From Pseudoduganella umbonata (lineage in GTDB: Bacteria; Pseudomonadota; Gammaproteobacteria; Burkholderiales; Burkholderiaceae_D), in assembly GCF_014192225.1 (NCBI RefSeq), contig NZ_JACHXS010000003.1:310001-374000 (forward strand): 64,000 nt of DNA, given 5' to 3'. How positions within the stretch are numbered: position 1 is the first letter of the stretch; each line of letters starts with the position of its first letter. Position numbers and translations under genes: made by a program. The notes under the pieces were generated by a model that did not search any database, was not told the DNA's origin, and was given only the letters and a program-made list of their open reading frames with translations. This document shows positions 37,437 to 48,172 of this stretch, piece after piece.

Positions 37437-38954
37437 ATGTTTAATAAAGTGCAGTTGATCACGTACGTCGACCGTTTTGGTGGCCGCACGCTGGCTGAAC
37501 TGGAGGCACTGCTGGACGGGCCGCTTGCCGGCGTCTTCGGCGGCGTCCACCTGCTCCCCTTCTTCGACAGGATCGACGGCGCCGATGCCGGCTTCGATCC
37601 TGTCGATCACACCGTGGTCGATCCGCGGCTGGGCAACTGGGAAGGCATCAAGGCCCTCGCCGCGCAGGTTCCGGTAATGGCCGATGTCATCGTCAACCAT
37701 ATGTCGGCCGAATCGCCACAGTTCCTCGACTATCTGGCCAACGGCGACGCCTCGCCATACGCCGGCATGTTCCTGACGATGGCGGGCGTGTTCCCGAAGG
37801 GCGCCACGGAAGACGAACTGCTGTCGATCTATCGCCCCCGACCCGGCCTGCCGTTCACCGTGGCGACAATGAAGAATGGCGGGACACGCCTGCTGTGGAC
37901 GACGTTCACCGCCAGGCAGATCGATATCGACGTGAGCCACCCGGCAGGAGCGGCCTACCTGCAAGGCATCCTCGAGCAGCTGGCGCGGGCGGGCGTCACG
38001 ATGGTGCGCCTGGATGCCGTCGGCTACGCCGTCAAGAAGGCGGGATCGAGCTGCTTCATGCTGCCGGAAACCTTTGCGTTCATCGATCGGTTCGCGGCGC
38101 AGGCGCGTTCGCTGGGCCTGGAAGTGCTGGTGGAAGTCCACGCCTACTACCGCCGGCAGATCGAGATCGCCCGGCGGGTCGACTGGGTCTACGATTTCGC
38201 GCTGCCGCCGCTGGTCCTGCACGCCCTGTACTTCGGCACGCCCGGGCCGCTGCACCGCTGGATCGGGCAGCGCCCGGACAATGCCATCACCGTGCTCGAC
38301 ACGCATGACGGGATCGGCATCATCGATATCGGGGCGGACCGCACGCCCGGCGACAACCCCGGCCTGGTGCCGCCTGCGGAACTCGATTGCCTGGTCGAGA
38401 CGATCCACCGCAACAGCGATGGCGCCAGCCGTGCCGCGACCGGCGCCGCGGCGTCGAACCTGGACCTGTACCAGGTCAATTGCACGTTCTTCGATGCGCT
38501 CGGCCGGGATGACGGCGCCTACCTGATCGCGCGTGCCATCCAGTTCTTCATGCCCGGGGTCCCGCAGGTCTACTACGTCGGCGTCCTGGCCGGCACCAAT
38601 GACCTGCGGCTGCTGGAAAGAACCGGCGTGGGCAGGGACATCAACCGCCACTACTACGACCGCGCGGAACTCGAAGCGGCCCTCCGGCAGCCTGTCGTCG
38701 AGCAATTGATCGACCTGATCCGCCTGCGCAACAGCCACCCGGCGTTCAACGGCACGTTCGAGTCCCGGCTCGTCGGCGAGCACGCCCTGTCGCTGGCCTG
38801 GATCCACCAGGATGACCGGGTCGAACTGGCCGTCGATTTCAGGCTGTGCGAAGCCCGGCTGAGCGCCGACGGCCATACCATATGCTACCGGAGCAATGGC
38901 TTGCTGAAGCGCGCCGATGGCGGGCCGAATCACGATCTCGCTTTGCAAGCGTAA
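37437..38954 (+). CDS. Sucrose phosphorylase (GH13 subfamily 18)
   Basis: A 505-residue enzyme converting sucrose and phosphate to glucose-1-phosphate and fructose in the cytoplasm. It aligns by eye along its length with Bifidobacterium sucrose phosphorylase: NKVQLITYVDRFGG, GVHLLPFFDRIDGADAGFDPVDHT, nucleophile Asp193 in VRLDAVGYAVKKAG, general acid Glu233 in LVEVHAYYRRQ, transition-state Asp291 in LDTHDGIGIIDIG, and ASNLDLYQVNCTFFDAL. No signal peptide. The start ATG follows an AGGGGA site. Presence beside GH32 gives two routes for sucrose; phosphorolysis saves ATP. Confidence 0.94.
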   Translation: MFNKVQLITYVDRFGGRTLAELEALLDGPLAGVFGGVHLLPFFDRIDGADAGFDPVDHTVVDPRLGNWEGIKALAAQVPVMADVIVNHMSAESPQFLDYLANGDASPYAGMFLTMAGVFPKGATEDELLSIYRPRPGLPFTVATMKNGGTRLLWTTFTARQIDIDVSHPAGAAYLQGILEQLARAGVTMVRLDAVGYAVKKAGSSCFMLPETFAFIDRFAAQARSLGLEVLVEVHAYYRRQIEIARRVDWVYDFALPPLVLHALYFGTPGPLHRWIGQRPDNAITVLDTHDGIGIIDIGADRTPGDNPGLVPPAELDCLVETIHRNSDGASRAATGAAASNLDLYQVNCTFFDALGRDDGAYLIARAIQFFMPGVPQVYYVGVLAGTNDLRLLERTGVGRDINRHYYDRAELEAALRQPVVEQLIDLIRLRNSHPAFNGTFESRLVGEHALSLAWIHQDDRVELAVDFRLCEARLSADGHTICYRSNGLLKRADGGPNHDLALQA

Positions 38955-39059
38955 GAGCGGGACGGTGGCCCGCCGACCTGGTCCGGCAAGCCGGCCACGG
39001 CCACCTCCATAGCCCAGGCGCTGCGCGCCGTCGAACCACCGCCAGCGCAATGGCCTGGG

Positions 39060-39326
39060 CAGAAGTCATGCATTCGCAGCACCCAGCGCAGCCTGGAGCT
39101 GCTGATGGAAGAAGGCGTGATCCGCAACGTGGACGCGCCGGCCACCTCGCGCCTGATCAATGGCGCCCTGCTGAGCGCCGCGCGGTGGATTGCCCATGCC
39201 GAGGATCCCGAAGCGACATCGAGGATTGCGGTGGAGAGCTTCGTGGTACTGGTCTTGGGACTGCTGCGCACGTCATCCACAATGCCGCCTGAGGCGGATC
39301 CGCACCTGCGCGGCACGGTGTTGTAA
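39060..39326 (+). pseudogene. TetR-family regulator remnant (C-terminal ligand domain)
   Basis: One frame reads RSTQRSLELLMEEGVIRNV, DAPATSRLINGALLSAARWI, AHAEDPEATSRIAVES and FVVLVLGLL. This is the usual C-terminal ligand-binding region of TetR/AcrR repressors. No helix-turn-helix or start codon is found upstream, and sequence before 39060 does not continue the family in any frame. The 458-bp gap between sucrose phosphorylase and the HD-GYP gene otherwise shows nothing. It is probably a decayed fragment left by a deletion. Confidence 0.6.
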
Positions 39327-39412
39327 CGCCCTGCTAAAACTGCATTGCCAGCAACCCGGGAGGTCCGGCCAGCGTACAATAAAGTTTCCCACAATCTATA
39401 CGAGTGTTTCCA

Positions 39413-40777
39413 ATGAAACTATCTCATCCAGGCGAGGCCGAGGCGTCGTCGCTGCAGTTGTCCGAGCTGATCGGATCTCTCAGCTACGCGCTCGACATCA
39501 CCGAAGGCCAGCCCGCGGGACACTGCGTGCGTGCGTGCTGGATCGCCATGGCGATCGGCCGCCGCATGGACCTGAGCGAGCAGGCATTGTGGGAGCTGTA
39601 TTACGCGGTATTGCTGAAGGATCTCGGATGCAGCAGCAACGCAGCCCGCATTTGCGAGCTGTACATGACGGACGACCTGTCGTTCAAGCGCGATTTCAAG
39701 ACGGTCGGCACCGGCCTGCCCCAGGTGCTCGCCTTCGTGCTGTCGCACACGGGCCTGAAGGCCGGGCTGGCCGAGCGCTTCCGCGGCATCCTGACGATCC
39801 TGCGCGACGGCAAGCGCATCACCGACGAACTGATCGCCACGCGTTGCCAGCGCGGTGCCGACATTGCGCGGCTGCTGCGCTTTTCCGATGGCGTGGCCGA
39901 GGGTATCTACAGCCTGGACGAACATTTCGATGGCGGCGGCCGGCCCGACGGCCTGGCCGGTGCCGCGATTCCGATGTACGCGCGCATCGCCCTGCTGGCG
40001 CAGGTGGTCGATGTGTTCCACACGGCCGATGGACGGGAGGCGGCATTGCGCGAGGCGCGCGCCCGCTCCGGCCAGTGGTTCGACCCCGAGCTGGTCGCCG
40101 CGTTCGAGGACGTCGCACTCGATGACGCTTTCTGGACCGTACTGGCCTCACCCGGGGTAGACGCCGCCGTCAGGATGCTGGAGCCGGCGGGCAAGGTCGT
40201 CCCGCTGGACGACGATTACCTGGACGACATCGCGACTGCGTTCGGGCAGGTGGTGGATTCGAAAAGCCCCTACACGAGCGGGCACAGCGCCCGCGTGGCC
40301 CTGTACACGGACCTGATCGCCGAGCAGATGGGCATTTCTCCCGAACGCCGGCGCTGGCTCTACCGCGGCGCCCTGCTGCACGACGTCGGCAAGCTCGGTG
40401 TCAGCAACAGCGTGCTCGACAAGGCAGGCTCGCTGGACCGCGCCGAATGGGACGCGGTGCGCCAGCACGCCGAGTACACGGAAACCATCCTCGGCCGCAT
40501 CGGTGCCTTCCGCGAGCTGGCGCGCATCGCCGGCGCGCACCATGAAAAGCTCGACGGCACCGGCTATCCGCGCGGCCTCACCGGCGCGGACATCGGTCTC
40601 GAAACACGCATCATCACCACCGCCGACATCTTCGACGCGATCACCGCCGAACGGCCCTACCGGGGCGCGATTCCCGTGCCGCAGGCGCTCGAGATGATGG
40701 GCAAGACGGTCGGCACGGCGCTCGATCCCGCGTGTTACGAAGCGCTGTGCCAGGCGGTGGCGCGGCTGCCCGCCTAG
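39413..40777 (+). CDS. Tandem HD-domain protein: degenerate HD plus canonical HD-GYP phosphodiesterase
   Basis: A 454-residue soluble protein. The C-terminal half (from about residue 275) is a full HD-GYP domain: [45 protein letters not shown] and [16 protein letters not shown], predicting cyclic-di-GMP hydrolysis to pGpG/GMP. The N-terminal half repeats this layout but with changed residues: [23 protein letters not shown] (Lys69 in place of His) and [12 protein letters not shown] in place of GYP. It may therefore be structural or ligand-sensing. The ATG at 39413 is used; a GTG three codons upstream is possible. The stop shares CTAG with the convergent bioB stop. Confidence 0.9.
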   Translation: MKLSHPGEAEASSLQLSELIGSLSYALDITEGQPAGHCVRACWIAMAIGRRMDLSEQALWELYYAVLLKDLGCSSNAARICELYMTDDLSFKRDFKTVGTGLPQVLAFVLSHTGLKAGLAERFRGILTILRDGKRITDELIATRCQRGADIARLLRFSDGVAEGIYSLDEHFDGGGRPDGLAGAAIPMYARIALLAQVVDVFHTADGREAALREARARSGQWFDPELVAAFEDVALDDAFWTVLASPGVDAAVRMLEPAGKVVPLDDDYLDDIATAFGQVVDSKSPYTSGHSARVALYTDLIAEQMGISPERRRWLYRGALLHDVGKLGVSNSVLDKAGSLDRAEWDAVRQHAEYTETILGRIGAFRELARIAGAHHEKLDGTGYPRGLTGADIGLETRIITTADIFDAITAERPYRGAIPVPQALEMMGKTVGTALDPACYEALCQAVARLPA

Positions 40778-41802
40778 CCGGTCCGTGCCACGGGCGTGTG
40801 CACCGCGTGGGCCGGCTGCACACGGATGCCCAGTTTGCCGAGCAGCTCCGCGTCGGCGTCGGCATCGGGGTTGCCCGTGGTGAGCAGTTTGTCGCCATGG
40901 AAGATCGAATTGGCGCCGGCGATGAAGCATAGCGCCTGCACGGGCTCGCCCAGTTCGCGGCGCCCGGCCGACAGCCGCACCCGCGCGCGCGGCATCGTGA
41001 TCCGGGCCACCGCAATGGTGCGCACGAACTCCAGCGGATCGAGCGCCGCCGTGCCATGCAGCGGCGTGCCTTCCACCTGCACCAGGTGATTGATCGGCAC
41101 CGATTCCGGATGGGGCGACATATTGGCCAGTTGCGCGATCAGCCCGGCCCGCTGCAGCCGCGTTTCGCCCATGCCGACGATGCCGCCGCTGCACACCTTG
41201 ATGCCCTCGCCGCGCACATGCCGCAGCGTGTCGAGGCGATCCTGGTAGTCGCGCGTGCCGATCACGTTGCCGTAGAAGTCCGGCGCCGTATCGATATTAT
41301 GGTTGTAGTAATCCAGGCCGGACGATTTCAGGCGCCCTGCCTGCGCCGGCGTCAGCATGCCCAGCGTCGCACAGGTCTCCAGGCCCAGCGCCCTCACTTC
41401 GCGCACCATGTCCTCGACCTGCTCCAGGTCGCGATCCTTCGGCGACCGCCAGGCCGCACCCATGCAGAAACGGGTCGCGCCGCGCTCGCGCGCCTGCCGG
41501 GCCGCGGCGAGCACCGTCTCCAGCGGCAGGATCTTCTGTGCCGCCACGCCGGTATCGTAGCGCGCCGCCTGCGGGCAGTAACCGCAGTCTTCCGGGCAGC
41601 CGCCCGTCTTGATCGACAGCAGCGTGGCCAGCTCGACCTGGTTCGGGTCGAAGTGCCGGCGATGCGCCTGCTGCGCAAGGAACAGCAGCTCGGCGAACGG
41701 CAGCTCGAACAGGGCCGCGACCCGCTCCACCGGCCATGCATCGCCGCCGGCCGGCACGCTAGGGGTGGCCACGGGCTGGAAGATCATCGGATGGGTGCCC
41801 AT
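40774..41802 (-). CDS. bioB: Biotin synthase
   Basis: Radical-SAM enzyme that inserts sulphur into dethiobiotin, 342 residues. The SAM cluster motif is [18 protein letters not shown] (three Cys near residues 67-74). [34 protein letters not shown] and [20 protein letters not shown] are family hallmarks. The ATG at 41802 has AAGGAG seven nt upstream; it overlaps the region of the allophanate hydrolase stop (41805), so it is the last gene of the guanidine operon. No other bio gene is present. Placement beside a biotin-dependent carboxylase suggests cofactor supply. Confidence 0.95.
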   Translation of the reverse strand: MGTHPMIFQPVATPSVPAGGDAWPVERVAALFELPFAELLFLAQQAHRRHFDPNQVELATLLSIKTGGCPEDCGYCPQAARYDTGVAAQKILPLETVLAAARQARERGATRFCMGAAWRSPKDRDLEQVEDMVREVRALGLETCATLGMLTPAQAGRLKSSGLDYYNHNIDTAPDFYGNVIGTRDYQDRLDTLRHVRGEGIKVCSGGIVGMGETRLQRAGLIAQLANMSPHPESVPINHLVQVEGTPLHGTAALDPLEFVRTIAVARITMPRARVRLSAGRRELGEPVQALCFIAGANSIFHGDKLLTTGNPDADADAELLGKLGIRVQPAHAVHTPVARTG

Positions 41803-41804
41803 GA

Positions 41805-43637
41805 TCATGCTCCTTCCGGCGAGATGCCACGCGCCAGGAAGGCACGCCAGCCGCCGAAGGCGCTGATGTCGCGCGCGCCGTCGATCGCCTGCGGCTCGCA
41901 CACGAAACCCTTGGTCCAGCTGCCGTCCGCCAGTTCGACCGAACCGATCGCCAGCGGGGCCGGAACTTCCGCAACGAACTCCCCGAAGCGGCGCACCGGC
42001 AGTTCCCACACCTCGATGTCGATGGCGACGCCGTCGGCGCCGCGCACCAGGCCGGGTTTCGGCGGCACCGTGCCTGCCAGCGCATACAGCCGGTAGCGCG
42101 GCGCCGTCGTCGTCGCCAGGCGCTTGCGGGCTCCCCGCTCCAGCAGTTGCCAGTTCAGCGGCTGCCCTTCCAGGTGCGCGCCGACCACGGCCAGAAGGAC
42201 CGTCGGCTCCTGGAACGGCAGCGGTTCGGATGCGACGCGGTCCGTGGCTTGCGCCTCCTGCCTGAATGCCGGCTGCAGGGCTTCGGCCGCCGCGGCCAGC
42301 AGGTGATCGGCGCCGGCCCGGCCGATCAGCGTCACGCCCGCCGGCAGGCCATCGTGGCGCGGCGCCGCCGGCACGGCCAGTGCGGCCATGTCGAAGAAGT
42401 TGACGAAGTTCGTGTAGTGGCCCAGCTGCGAATTGCGCTTGACCGGCTCGCGCAGCATCGCTTCGATGGTCGGCATCGTCGGCGTGGTCGGCACCAGCAG
42501 GAAATCATGGCCGGCCAGCAGCGTTTCCGCTTCGCGCCGCAGTGCTGCCAGCCGGTACTGGCCGTTGAACGCATCGACGGCCGAGTACCGGGCCCCGCCG
42601 CCGATGATCTCGTCCACGACGGGATGGAGCGCCGCCGGGTGTTCGGCGCGGAATGCTTCGACGGCGGCCAGGCGCTCGGCCACCCATGGCCCCTTGTACA
42701 GCAGATCGGCCGCTTCGGCGAACGGCGTGAAGTCGATCTCGTCGACCGTGCACCCCGGCGCCGCGCGCAGTGCGTCGACCGTCGTGGCGAACGCCTGTTG
42801 CGCCGCGGCGTCACCGAAGAACTCGCGCTGGCGGGGAATGGCAATGCGGAAGCCGCGGCGTTTCACGCCCAGCATGGGAACCGCACGCGAAAAGGCATCG
42901 TCCGCATCGAAGCCGCTCGCGGCGACGGTGACGGTCCAGGCATCGGCGACGGACCGGGCAAATACGGAAATGCAGTCGAGCGTGCGGCAGGCCGGCACCA
43001 GGCCGCGGTTGCTGAAGAGCCCCCGCGTGGGTTTCAGCCCGACGATGCCGTTCAGGCCTGCCGGCACCCGGCCCGAACCGGCGGTGTCGGTGCCCAGCGA
43101 GAAGGCGACGAGGCCCAGCGCCACCGCCACCGCCGAACCGGAGCTGGAGCCGCCGGAGACATAGGCCGGATCGATCGCGTTGCGCACGGCGCCGTACGGC
43201 GAACGGGTTCCGTTCAGGCCCGTGGCGAACTGGTCGAGATTGGTCTTGCCGACCAGGATCGCGCCCGCCGCCTCGAGCCGTTCCACGACGGTGGCGGAGC
43301 GTTCCGGTACGTAGGCGAAGGCCGGGCACGCCGCGGTGGTCGGCATGCCGGCCACGTCGATATTGTCCTTTACCGCGAACGGCACGCCGAACAGCGGCAG
43401 CCGGTCGAGCACCGCCGGGCCTTCCGCGTGCAGAAGCGCATCCAGCCGGGCGGCCCGTTCACGCAGTGCGGCCGGATCGGCCAGCGTGATCCACACTTCC
43501 GGCCGGTCCACCCGGGCGATGCGGTCGAGGACGAAGGCGATGCAGTCGCCGGGCCGCCAGGTGCCGCTGGCATAGCGTTCGCGCAGTTCCGCGAGCGGCG
43601 GGACCTGCATGGCAGCGAGCTTGTCGATGGTATTCAT
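41805..43637 (-). CDS. atzF: Allophanate hydrolase
   Basis: Cleaves allophanate to two ammonia and two CO2, the last step of the pathway. The 610-residue protein has an N-terminal amidase-signature domain (Lys90 in FAVKDNID, cis-Ser in [10 protein letters not shown] near 165, nucleophile Ser188 in GTDTAGSGR). A C-terminal domain from about residue 460 ([27 protein letters not shown]) is typical of AtzF/DUR1 proteins. It follows the TorF-like porin gene by 12 bp. In guanidine-using bacteria the same enzyme acts on allophanate produced by carboxyguanidine deiminase. Confidence 0.93.
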   Translation of the reverse strand: MNTIDKLAAMQVPPLAELRERYASGTWRPGDCIAFVLDRIARVDRPEVWITLADPAALRERAARLDALLHAEGPAVLDRLPLFGVPFAVKDNIDVAGMPTTAACPAFAYVPERSATVVERLEAAGAILVGKTNLDQFATGLNGTRSPYGAVRNAIDPAYVSGGSSSGSAVAVALGLVAFSLGTDTAGSGRVPAGLNGIVGLKPTRGLFSNRGLVPACRTLDCISVFARSVADAWTVTVAASGFDADDAFSRAVPMLGVKRRGFRIAIPRQREFFGDAAAQQAFATTVDALRAAPGCTVDEIDFTPFAEAADLLYKGPWVAERLAAVEAFRAEHPAALHPVVDEIIGGGARYSAVDAFNGQYRLAALRREAETLLAGHDFLLVPTTPTMPTIEAMLREPVKRNSQLGHYTNFVNFFDMAALAVPAAPRHDGLPAGVTLIGRAGADHLLAAAAEALQPAFRQEAQATDRVASEPLPFQEPTVLLAVVGAHLEGQPLNWQLLERGARKRLATTTAPRYRLYALAGTVPPKPGLVRGADGVAIDIEVWELPVRRFGEFVAEVPAPLAIGSVELADGSWTKGFVCEPQAIDGARDISAFGGWRAFLARGISPEGA

Positions 43638-43649
43638 GGTATCTCCTGA

Positions 43650-44534
43650 TCAAAATCCGTAGCTGACGGAAGCCGTCACGCGGTGCTTCTGGCGCACGCC
43701 GAAGCGGTTTTCGCCACCGGCGATGCCCTGCACGCCCCAGGTGAATCCGGAATCGCCGATGGGCCGGGTCACGCCCACCACGAGGTGGCGGAACGCCCCC
43801 GATACCGGTCCGGCGCCCGGCATGCAGGTGACGTTGAAGCTGCTGCCCGGCGCGCACGGGGTGCCGTTGAAGGTATCGAACGTGCCCAGGTACTTGCCTT
43901 CCTTCGCATACGTGTACCAGCCCAGCGAGGCGCTCACCGTGAAGTCGCCCGGCAGGCCTTTCGCGTAGTTCAGCGTCCAGTAGGTATCGCCCCGGTTGCC
44001 CCACAGGACGTCGTCGAGCAGGGTCTGCGCCGCGGCGCTGAAGCCGCCGTAGCTGAGGCCGAATTTCGTTTCCAGCGCATTCGCATGCGGGCCGTTCAGG
44101 TACACGTAGCCGGTCAGCCCCAGCGTGTAGCCGACGTCGCCGAGCTTGCCGCTGTAACCGCCGTAGAAATCGTTCTCGACCGATTTTTTCGCGCGAAAAT
44201 CGGTCACGGCCGGATCGCTGTACAGGTCGCCGAGCCGCCTGTACGAGTAATTGATCTGGGCGCCGAAGTAACCCAGGTACCAGCCGGCAGGATGGCTCCA
44301 GTCGGCGCCCCATTGGAGCGCCGCGCGGTTCGACTCGGGCGCATCGGCCCCGGCGTTGCCGGCACCGGGGGCACCCGGTCCATAGGTCGTGGTCACGCCG
44401 CGCAGCACGTAGGCGCTGACCAGGTCCACGTGGCCCGTCACGGTTGCCTCCTGCGCGCGTGCCCCCGGCAGTGCGCAGGCGATGGCCAGCCCGGCAGCGA
44501 ACAGGCGTGGAACCGCATGATGACGATATCGCAT
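43650..44534 (-). CDS. TorF-family putative outer-membrane porin
   Basis: A 294-residue protein with signal peptide FAAGLAIACALPGARA and beta-strand alternation throughout, ending HRVTASVSYGF with the terminal aromatic residue. ATVTGHVDLVSAYVLRGVTTT near the mature N-terminus is the Gcw_chp/TorF signature. The start ATG overlaps the carboxylase stop (TGATG), and GGAG precedes it, so it is a genuine member of the operon. Its place between carboxylase and hydrolase is unusual for a pathway otherwise made of cytoplasmic enzymes. It may widen outer-membrane entry for guanidine or urea; that is inference. Confidence 0.82.
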   Translation of the reverse strand: MRYRHHAVPRLFAAGLAIACALPGARAQEATVTGHVDLVSAYVLRGVTTTYGPGAPGAGNAGADAPESNRAALQWGADWSHPAGWYLGYFGAQINYSYRRLGDLYSDPAVTDFRAKKSVENDFYGGYSGKLGDVGYTLGLTGYVYLNGPHANALETKFGLSYGGFSAAAQTLLDDVLWGNRGDTYWTLNYAKGLPGDFTVSASLGWYTYAKEGKYLGTFDTFNGTPCAPGSSFNVTCMPGAGPVSGAFRHLVVGVTRPIGDSGFTWGVQGIAGGENRFGVRQKHRVTASVSYGF

Positions 44535-47500
44535 CAGTTTTCTCCGTTGAAAATCGCAATGTTCTGGCCCGCCGCCACCGGCTTGCCTTCGCTGACCAGC
44601 CATTCGCGCAGCACGCCCGGCGCGGTGGCCTTGAGCGGAATCTCCATCTTCATGGACTCGAAGATCGCCAGCGTGTCGCCCGCCGCCACGGTGCTGCCGG
44701 GCGCGGCGAGGATCTTCCACACGCTGCCCGGCACCACGGCCGCCAGGTACTGGCAACCGTCCGGCAGCGCATCGCCCTGCCCCGCGCCGGGATCGGCTTC
44801 CTCGCCGGCCCATTCGGCCTGGCCGCTGCTGCGCCAGCGGTCGCGCTCGGCCTCGAAGGCGGCCTGCTGTGTCGCCTTGAAACGGGCAATCGACTCGCCC
44901 TGCTCCTGCAGGAACGCGTTGTAGTCGGCCAGCGAGAACGTGGTTTCCTCGATGCGCACGTCGAACCGGCCCAGCGGGAAATCGCGCCGGTGCGCCAGCA
45001 GTTCGTCTTCGCTGACCTCGTAGAAACGGATCTGGTCGAAGAAGCGCAGCAGCCACGGCTTGCCGTCCCGGAAGCTGGCGGTCTGGCGGTAGCGGTTCCA
45101 CATCTGCACGGTACGGCCGACGAACTGGTAGCCGCCCGGTCCTTCCATGCCGTACACGCACAGGTAGGCGCCGCCGATGCCCACCGCGTTTTCCGGCGTC
45201 CACGTGCGGGCCGGGTTGTACTTCGTGGTGACGAGCCGGTGGCGCGGATCGACCGGCGTGGCCACCGGCGCACCCAGGTAGACGTCGCCCAGGCCCAGCA
45301 CCATGTAGCGGGCGTTGAAGACGATGTCGTACACGTCCTGCACCGCGTCAAGTCCGTTGATGCGCTGGATGAATTCGATATTGCTGGGGCACCAGGGCGC
45401 ATCGGGCCGCACGGTGGTCTGGTACTTCTCGATTGCCAGGCGGGTCTGGCTGTCGTTCCAGGCCAGCGGCAGGTGCACGATCCGCGATGGCACCACGATA
45501 TCGTCCACCGCCGGCAGCCGCGCCGCCAGCTCGGCGATCAGGCCGCCCAGCCGATCGACGCCCAGCTTGCGGTGCTCGAAGTGCACCTGCAGCGAGCGGA
45601 TGCCCGGCGTCAGGTCGACGATCCCCGCCAGGCCGGCCTCCGCGATCGCCTGCATCAGCGCATGCGCGCGGAAGCGCAGGCCGATATCGAGGACCGGCGC
45701 GCCGAATTCCACCAGCAGGTAATCGTCGCCGGCGCGGCGGAACACCAGCTCCGTGCCATCCGGCAGGTGCGCCGTGCGCATGATGGCCGGCTGGGTGTCG
45801 CCCGCCGCGCTGGCCACCGGCTCGAATACCGGCATACATGGCAGAGAGCGCGCCGCCACCCCGGCCGGCGCCGGCGCGAAGACCGCCTCCTGCGCCGCCG
45901 CCATCGCCGCCGCATCCTGCGCCGTCACGCGAACGAAGCGCACTGTGTCGCCCGGCTTCAGCTGCCCCATCTTCCACAGGTCGGCGGATACGATCACGGC
46001 CGGGCAGACGAAGCCGCCCAGGCTGGGACCGTCGGGACCCAGGATCACCGGCATGTCGCCGGTGAAATCGACTGAACCGATCGCATAGGCGTTGTCGTGT
46101 ATGTTCGACGGGTGCAGGCCGGCCTCGCCGCCATCCTCGCGCGCCCAGCGCGGCTTCGGACCGACCAGCCGCACGCCGGTGCGGCTGGAATTGAAGTGCA
46201 CCGCCCAGTCGGTGCCGAAGAACATGGCGATGTCGTCCTCCGTGAAAAAATCCGGCGCCCCATGCGGGCCGTAGTGGACCGCGATGTTCCAGTGATGTCC
46301 GTAGGCGGGGATGACGGTGGCCGGCAGCTCGCGCGGCGTGGTAGCCGATGCGTTCAGCTTCAGCACGTCGCCGCTGCGCAGGGCCCGGCCGCCATGCCCG
46401 CCGAACTGGCCCAGCGTGAACGTGGCGCGGCTGCCGAGGTAGGCCGGCACATCGATGCCGCCGGCGAAGGCGATATAGGCGCGCACGCCGGCGCCCTGCA
46501 CCGCGCCGCAGCGCAGCGTCTCGCCGCGCCGCAGGGTGTGGACGCGCCAGTTCGCCAGCGCCCGCCTGCCTTCCGGGCCGTGCACCACCGCGCCAAGGTC
46601 GGCGCCGGCCAGCGCGATGGTGCAATCGCAGTTGAATGCCAGCGCCGCGCCCTGCAGCGTCATCTCCAGCACCGCCGCGTCGCCGCCGTTGCCGGCCAGG
46701 TGGTTGGCGATGCGGTGGGCATAGGCATCCATCGGTCCCGACGGCGGAATGCCCACGGCCCACAGGCCGCGCCGGCCCGGATGGTCCTGCACGGTGGTCT
46801 GGATGCCGCCTTCGAGCACGTCGACGGTACGGGGCGAATACGGCATTGCCGCCAGCATCTGCGTGATCTGCGTGCCAGCGGCGAACGCCGGGTAGCGCAG
46901 GATCGTCGCCAGGTAGGCCAGGTTGGTTTCGATGCCGTCGATGCGCGTCGCCGCCAGCGCATCGCACAACCGTTCGATCGAGGTGGCGCGGTCGCCGCTC
47001 GTCACGATCAGTTTCGCCACCAGCGGGTCGTAATACGGACTGACGGTGACGCCGCGCTCGATCCACGTATCGACACGCAGGCCGGCGGCGAAGCCGACCT
47101 CGCTCAGCACGCCGGACGACGGCTGGAAGTTCTTCGCCGGGTCTTCCGCATACACGCGCAGCTGCATGGCATGCCCGCGCGGCACCAGGCGCTCCTGCGC
47201 AGGCAGCTGGAAGTCGCCGGTGGCGGCGCGGATCATCCATTCCACCAGGTCGACGCCGAACACTTCTTCGGTGACCCCATGTTCCACCTGCAGGCGCGTA
47301 TTCACTTCCAGGAAGTAGAAGGCGCCCGTATCGGCATCGAGCACGTACTCGACCGTGCCGGCCGACAGGTAGGCGATCGACCGCCCCAACCGCACGGCCG
47401 TTTCGGCCAGCGCATCGCGGGTAGCTTCCGGGATGCCGGGCGCCGGGGTCTCCTCGATCACTTTCTGGTTGCGGCGCTGCACCGAGCAGTCGCGCTCGCC

Positions 47501-48169
47501 CAGCGACACCACGTTGCCGCGGCCGTCGCCGAAGATCTGCACCTCGACGTGGCGGGCCCGCTCGACGAATTTTTCCAGGTAGATGCCGCTGTTCTTGAAA
47601 TTGTTCTCGGACAGGTGCTTGACGGACGCGTAGGCATTGTCCAGCTCCGCCGCGTCGCGGCACAGGCGCATGCCGATGCCGCCGCCGCCGGCGGTGCTCT
47701 TCAGCATGACCGGGTAGCCGATCCGCTCCGCCGCGGCCAGCGCCCCGGCGGCGTCGGCCAGCAGGCCGGTGCCGGGCAGCAGCGGCACCTGTGCCGCCTG
47801 CGCCAGTTCGCGCGCCGTGTGCTTCAGGCCGAAGTCGCGCATCTGCGCCGGCGTGGGCCCGATGAAGACGATGCCGGCCGCGGCGCACGCCTCGGCAAAG
47901 GCGGCGTTCTCGCTCATGAAGCCATAGCCGGGATGGATGGCGTCGGCGCCCGCCTGCCTGGCCGCGGCCAGCACCTTGTCCGCCGACAGGTAACTCTCTG
48001 CGGCCGGCGCCGGCCCGATGCAGATGGCTTCGTCCGCCAGCCGCACGTGCAGCGATTCAACGTCCGCCTCGGAATAGATGGCCACGCTGCGGATGCCCAT
48101 GCGGCGCGCGGTGCGGATGACGCGGCAGGCGATCTCGCCGCGGTTGGCGATGAGGATGGTATTGAACAT
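44534..48169 (-). CDS. Biotin-dependent guanidine/urea carboxylase
   Basis: A 1211-residue single-chain carboxylase. Biotin carboxylase: [49 protein letters not shown] (residues 1-450). Carboxyltransferase domains: [31 protein letters not shown] near 480, and a second half to about 1080. The C-terminal biotinyl domain has [10 protein letters not shown] with Lys1174. Annotation as urea carboxylase is usual, but the upstream guanidine-I riboswitch and DUF1989 deiminase genes match operons whose enzyme prefers guanidine (product carboxyguanidine). It starts 3 bp after the DUF1989 stop. Residues setting substrate choice were not checked. Confidence 0.92.
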   Translation of the reverse strand: MFNTILIANRGEIACRVIRTARRMGIRSVAIYSEADVESLHVRLADEAICIGPAPAAESYLSADKVLAAARQAGADAIHPGYGFMSENAAFAEACAAAGIVFIGPTPAQMRDFGLKHTARELAQAAQVPLLPGTGLLADAAGALAAAERIGYPVMLKSTAGGGGIGMRLCRDAAELDNAYASVKHLSENNFKNSGIYLEKFVERARHVEVQIFGDGRGNVVSLGERDCSVQRRNQKVIEETPAPGIPEATRDALAETAVRLGRSIAYLSAGTVEYVLDADTGAFYFLEVNTRLQVEHGVTEEVFGVDLVEWMIRAATGDFQLPAQERLVPRGHAMQLRVYAEDPAKNFQPSSGVLSEVGFAAGLRVDTWIERGVTVSPYYDPLVAKLIVTSGDRATSIERLCDALAATRIDGIETNLAYLATILRYPAFAAGTQITQMLAAMPYSPRTVDVLEGGIQTTVQDHPGRRGLWAVGIPPSGPMDAYAHRIANHLAGNGGDAAVLEMTLQGAALAFNCDCTIALAGADLGAVVHGPEGRRALANWRVHTLRRGETLRCGAVQGAGVRAYIAFAGGIDVPAYLGSRATFTLGQFGGHGGRALRSGDVLKLNASATTPRELPATVIPAYGHHWNIAVHYGPHGAPDFFTEDDIAMFFGTDWAVHFNSSRTGVRLVGPKPRWAREDGGEAGLHPSNIHDNAYAIGSVDFTGDMPVILGPDGPSLGGFVCPAVIVSADLWKMGQLKPGDTVRFVRVTAQDAAAMAAAQEAVFAPAPAGVAARSLPCMPVFEPVASAAGDTQPAIMRTAHLPDGTELVFRRAGDDYLLVEFGAPVLDIGLRFRAHALMQAIAEAGLAGIVDLTPGIRSLQVHFEHRKLGVDRLGGLIAELAARLPAVDDIVVPSRIVHLPLAWNDSQTRLAIEKYQTTVRPDAPWCPSNIEFIQRINGLDAVQDVYDIVFNARYMVLGLGDVYLGAPVATPVDPRHRLVTTKYNPARTWTPENAVGIGGAYLCVYGMEGPGGYQFVGRTVQMWNRYRQTASFRDGKPWLLRFFDQIRFYEVSEDELLAHRRDFPLGRFDVRIEETTFSLADYNAFLQEQGESIARFKATQQAAFEAERDRWRSSGQAEWAGEEADPGAGQGDALPDGCQYLAAVVPGSVWKILAAPGSTVAAGDTLAIFESMKMEIPLKATAPGVLREWLVSEGKPVAAGQNIAIFNGEN

Positions 48170-48172
48170 GTT

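Noticed and set aside
44534..48169. Plain urea carboxylase assignment
   Set aside because: Not excluded by the protein alone, but the riboswitch and DUF1989 neighbours favour guanidine; kept as the less likely reading.
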